Source: JAJDFU01 sp964641965 (lineage in GTDB: Bacteria; Bacteroidota; Bacteroidia; Chitinophagales; Saprospiraceae). From it: a DNA stretch of 16,255 nucleotides. The notes below the pieces were generated by a model, which worked only from the letters and a program-made list of their open reading frames with translations, was not told the DNA's origin and searched no databases. The stretch spans positions 1 through 16,255 of the forward strand of contig CAZXLD010000068.1 of NCBI GenBank assembly GCA_964641965.1. The letters are read 5' to 3'. This document shows, one piece after another, positions 13,908-16,255 of the stretch (the first letter of the stretch is position 1; each line of letters starts with the position of its first letter). A program made the translations under genes and the position numbers.

Positions 13908-14300
13908 TTAAAAAAGCCCCATAGTATAGATAATACCAGCGATTATCAGATACAAGTTGAGAAAGCCCAGCAAGATAAGTCCAATGATGACCCACTTGGA
14001 TCCGCTTGCGGGCTCTTGCTTGTCTACAAAGGTCGGACGACTTTTGGAAGTCTCAGCAATAAAGTCGATACCCGTTTGCTCCCGGATCCATTTCATTTCT
14101 TCCGAATCCAAGCTCAGAGAGTCTTCTTCAGTTTCTTGTGTGGCTTGAAGTAAGGCAGCTGCAAATAAGCGCAGTCCATGCTCGTTTCCTTCAATAAAAC
14201 TATTATCACGAGACCATTTATTAATATTGATATAGGCCCTGTTGCTATTGGAAGAGGTAACAAGGGTTTTTATGATCTCTTTTGTTTCTATATTTTCCAA
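13908..14300 (-). CDS. Small protein with C-terminal membrane anchor, function unknown
   Basis: The frame encodes up to 130 residues. The N-terminal ~95 residues are soluble and acidic, with ALLQATQETEEDSLSLDSEE and MKWIREQTGIDFI. Residues about 102-127 (WVIIGLILLGFLNLYLIIAGI) form one hydrophobic helix followed by only a few residues, suggesting a tail-anchored inner-membrane protein facing the cytoplasm. There is no ATG before residue 69: an in-frame TAA is at 14331-14333, so TTG at 14300 or another non-ATG codon must serve. I recognise no family. It lies 172 bp downstream of the phosphatase gene on the same strand. Confidence 0.6.
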   Translation of the reverse strand: MENIETKEIIKTLVTSSNSNRAYININKWSRDNSFIEGNEHGLRLFAAALLQATQETEEDSLSLDSEEMKWIREQTGIDFIAETSKSRPTFVDKQEPASGSKWVIIGLILLGFLNLYLIIAGIIYTMGLF

Positions 14301-14472
14301 GGCTAGATCTAATGGTTTAATTATTGCAGATTAAGGTAGGCTTTTTTGTGATCCTTTCAATAGTTTGGCTCATTTTGTTTGGAAGTATTAAAACTTGGCC
14401 GATTTAAAGGTTAGTGTGTAAAGTCGGCGAGCTATTTATAATGGTACTATTTTAAACTTGTGTCAGTATTAT

Positions 14473-14796
14473 TTATTTCCTCAGGTAATAATTTACATTA
14501 TCTTTTAATTCCTTTATTAATTCTTCGTCCATGAATGGGTACTCATCCGGGATGCCGAGTACGATAATCTCAATAGTATCCAATTGGGCTTCAAATAATT
14601 CAATAATTCTCTTTTTATGCTCATCCTCCATAACCAATATCTTATCGGCCCATGCAATTAAGTTTTTGTTTACCCTTATCCGGGCAGTTCTTGAAGTTCC
14701 TGCTGATTTAACCTTAAAATCAGGGTCTTTTTTAAAAAGTTCCTCTGCCGTGCGGCTTCTCCATTGATTTTTACTACAAATAAAGAGCACGTTCAA
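14473..14796 (-). CDS. Compact low-molecular-weight protein tyrosine phosphatase
   Basis: This 107-residue protein begins MNVLFICSKNQWRS, with the LMW-PTP signature CX5RS (Cys7, Arg13, Ser14), the nucleophile loop of the family. SAGTSRTA (31-38), WADKILVMEDEH (49-60) and LGIPDEY with Asp84, a candidate general acid, follow. It is shorter than the classical ~150-residue enzymes but matches the ~105-residue version common in Bacteroidota. The start must be TTG at 14796, since the conserved N-terminus begins there and no ATG lies between it and an in-frame stop about 57 bases upstream. It is probably a cytoplasmic phosphatase; the substrate is unknown. It follows the GAF gene by 66 bp. Confidence 0.85.
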   Translation of the reverse strand: MNVLFICSKNQWRSRTAEELFKKDPDFKVKSAGTSRTARIRVNKNLIAWADKILVMEDEHKKRIIELFEAQLDTIEIIVLGIPDEYPFMDEELIKELKDNVNYYLRK

Positions 14797-14862
14797 GTAA
14801 CATCTATTTTTGAGTGCACATCCACCATAACTTCCAAAATATGGAATGAGCGTTTAACGCAT

Positions 14863-16062
14863 TTATTTAGCAACAGCCCTTGTTTTGAAGGTGATCTCAA
14901 TCCCCATCTCGATGGTATCGACAAATACAGATGGATCGCTTCCCAGCTGAAGAATAAGTTGCTGTAGGGCCTTTTCATAATCAGCTTGCTCCAGTTCAGT
15001 ACCCGTAAAAGATAAATCCACAGCTTCAGGACGATAATGAATTCCAAGGTCAATACCTCTCGTAGCATTTTTTTCACCCAGGGCGGCTGCCATTGCGAGG
15101 AGGCAATTCGTGACGATAGCCACGGCAAGTGTCCCGTTGGTATAAACGATGGGGTCTTGGGTAAATTCAGGCAATGGGCACCCCCCTATTAGTTTAGTGG
15201 CATTTCGAGCCAGATCCTGCGCCGCGATAACAACTTCAGAGAGGCTTAAGGAACCGACGTCTATAGTTAGATTTTCCAGTGCATTAACGCAATCCTGACT
15301 GTCTGCTGCGGCCGCCTCGATATCGTAAAGCAGCTCATTGATCACTTGATTGGCTTCCAGAGCTGCTTCAAAACTGAGTTTGAAAGCATCCGGAAATTTA
15401 CCGTCCTGCTGCATCAAGTGTTTGGCCAGATCCAGGAAGGAGCGCATCGCAGCCACGGCTGAATAGCCCGCGTTTACCTGATGTGGAATCGGCCTTAGTG
15501 TTTCTGTTAGTTCGGTTAGGCCAGGCTGTAAGGCCCGCTCGGTCAGGTCGAGTCTACGATGTCTACGGGTCTGGGTAAGTATTTCCAACCGCTTATTCAC
15601 CAAGGTAGCCAGGTTATTCAAGCCGCTTCTTTCGCGTTCGGAAAACGCTCTTCTTTTGGTGTCGAGTACACAAAGCGAACCCACGATCGTATCCTTTACC
15701 CGGATTGGGACACCCAGGTAGGATCGAATATCGTAATCTTTAACTACATGTTGGGGAACTCTGGGATCATTCAAGGCGTCATTTACCTCAAACGCCTGGC
15801 CATCCCGCACGATAAATTGACAAAAGGAAACATCCCGGTGCGTACCGCGCGCCGCTGCCAGATCGGGCGGCAACCCAACCGAGGCCTTAAAGAACTGAAT
15901 TTGATCTAGTATGAGACTGACCAGAGCGATAGGGGTTGAAAGTTCTGCTGCTGCTTGCTGGACAATAGTCTGAAGCTCAGCATCATCAGTCTCCGCTAAC
16001 AATTCATGCGTGAAGGCACCATAACGGTCCGGTCGATAGCCTAATGCATTCATTCGGTCCAT
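14863..16062 (-). CDS. GAF-domain protein with degenerate histidine-kinase-like C-terminus
   Basis: From the ATG at 16062 (399 residues; alternatives are TTG at 16095 and ATG at 16053) the first ~155 residues form a GAF sensor domain: VSFCQFIVRDGQAFEVNDAL, YLGVPIRVKDTIVGSLCVLD and the closing helix FSERERSGLNNLATLVNKRL. The remaining ~240 residues are helical, then alpha/beta, laid out like a DHp plus HATPase_c pair (DPIVYTNGTLAVAIVTNCLL resembles the N-box region). However, there is no H-box with phospho-accepting His and no G-boxes that I can find. No membrane segments are present. It may be a pseudokinase or scaffold that responds to a small ligand or redox state bound by GAF. Bases 16096-16255 after its 5' end hold nothing recognisable. 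Confidence 0.75.
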   Translation of the reverse strand: MDRMNALGYRPDRYGAFTHELLAETDDAELQTIVQQAAAELSTPIALVSLILDQIQFFKASVGLPPDLAAARGTHRDVSFCQFIVRDGQAFEVNDALNDPRVPQHVVKDYDIRSYLGVPIRVKDTIVGSLCVLDTKRRAFSERERSGLNNLATLVNKRLEILTQTRRHRRLDLTERALQPGLTELTETLRPIPHQVNAGYSAVAAMRSFLDLAKHLMQQDGKFPDAFKLSFEAALEANQVINELLYDIEAAAADSQDCVNALENLTIDVGSLSLSEVVIAAQDLARNATKLIGGCPLPEFTQDPIVYTNGTLAVAIVTNCLLAMAAALGEKNATRGIDLGIHYRPEAVDLSFTGTELEQADYEKALQQLILQLGSDPSVFVDTIEMGIEITFKTRAVAK

Positions 16063-16255
16063 GCGCTCTTTCTTTGGTGTATACTTAACAAGCAACTGCC
16101 TGCTATATATTTGAGCCTACTCGTTTGATCAGGGCTCTACAGCTTCTTTAAGATAATTGAATTCCTTTTTTAAACAATAGGCAAATCAGGATCGATGTAT
16201 CTCATTCGCCTCTGAATCCGTTTAAGCTGACTTGTAGCTATCAGAAGGTTATACT

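Overview
The window looks like a chromosomal segment of a Bacteroidota bacterium. The evidence is a secreted repeat protein with a type IX secretion (Por) C-terminal sorting domain, a CarboxypepD_reg-like TonB-dependent receptor, imelysin and DUF4856 lipoproteins, and promoter-like TAnnTTTG elements with little Shine-Dalgarno signal. A saprospirian relative is possible, but I cannot prove it from sequence alone. There are no tRNA or rRNA genes, insertion sequences, phage genes or CRISPR arrays.

Layout. Positions 1-2210 (+) are the 3' part of a large surface protein made of tandem ~178-residue acidic repeats, followed by a strong terminator. A PhoD-type phosphatase (2345-3667, +) converges on a MerC-like membrane protein (3673-4107, -) that lies behind a 29-bp near-perfect palindrome resembling a Zur/Fur-family operator. 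A DinB gene broken by one frameshift (4226-4785, -) follows. Next is a four-gene minus-strand unit, in transcription order: DUF4856 lipoprotein, imelysin lipoprotein, vitamin K-dependent carboxylase-like/HTTM membrane protein, TonB-dependent receptor. It spans 11141 down to 4816, with a candidate promoter and DtxR-like operator upstream and a hairpin in each of its two intercistronic gaps. The rest of the window is also minus strand: an unrecognised coiled-coil protein, a DinB protein, an SRPBCC/AHSA1 protein, its overlapping ArsR-type regulator with palindromic operators, a small tail-anchored unknown, a compact low-molecular-weight tyrosine phosphatase, and a GAF protein with a degenerate kinase-like C-terminus.

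How the genes may work together. The DUF4856-imelysin-carboxylase-like-receptor unit is most simply an iron (or other metal) acquisition locus: imelysins and FecA-like receptors belong to iron-responsive sets, and the TonB receptor start codon overlaps the end of the carboxylase-like gene. The odd member is the carboxylase homologue, which keeps the Lys and Asn-His positions expected of the gamma-glutamyl carboxylase fold; its substrate is unknown. This is the best candidate here for an under-described system. The ArsR-SRPBCC-DinB group looks like a small self-regulated stress or detoxification operon of a common type.
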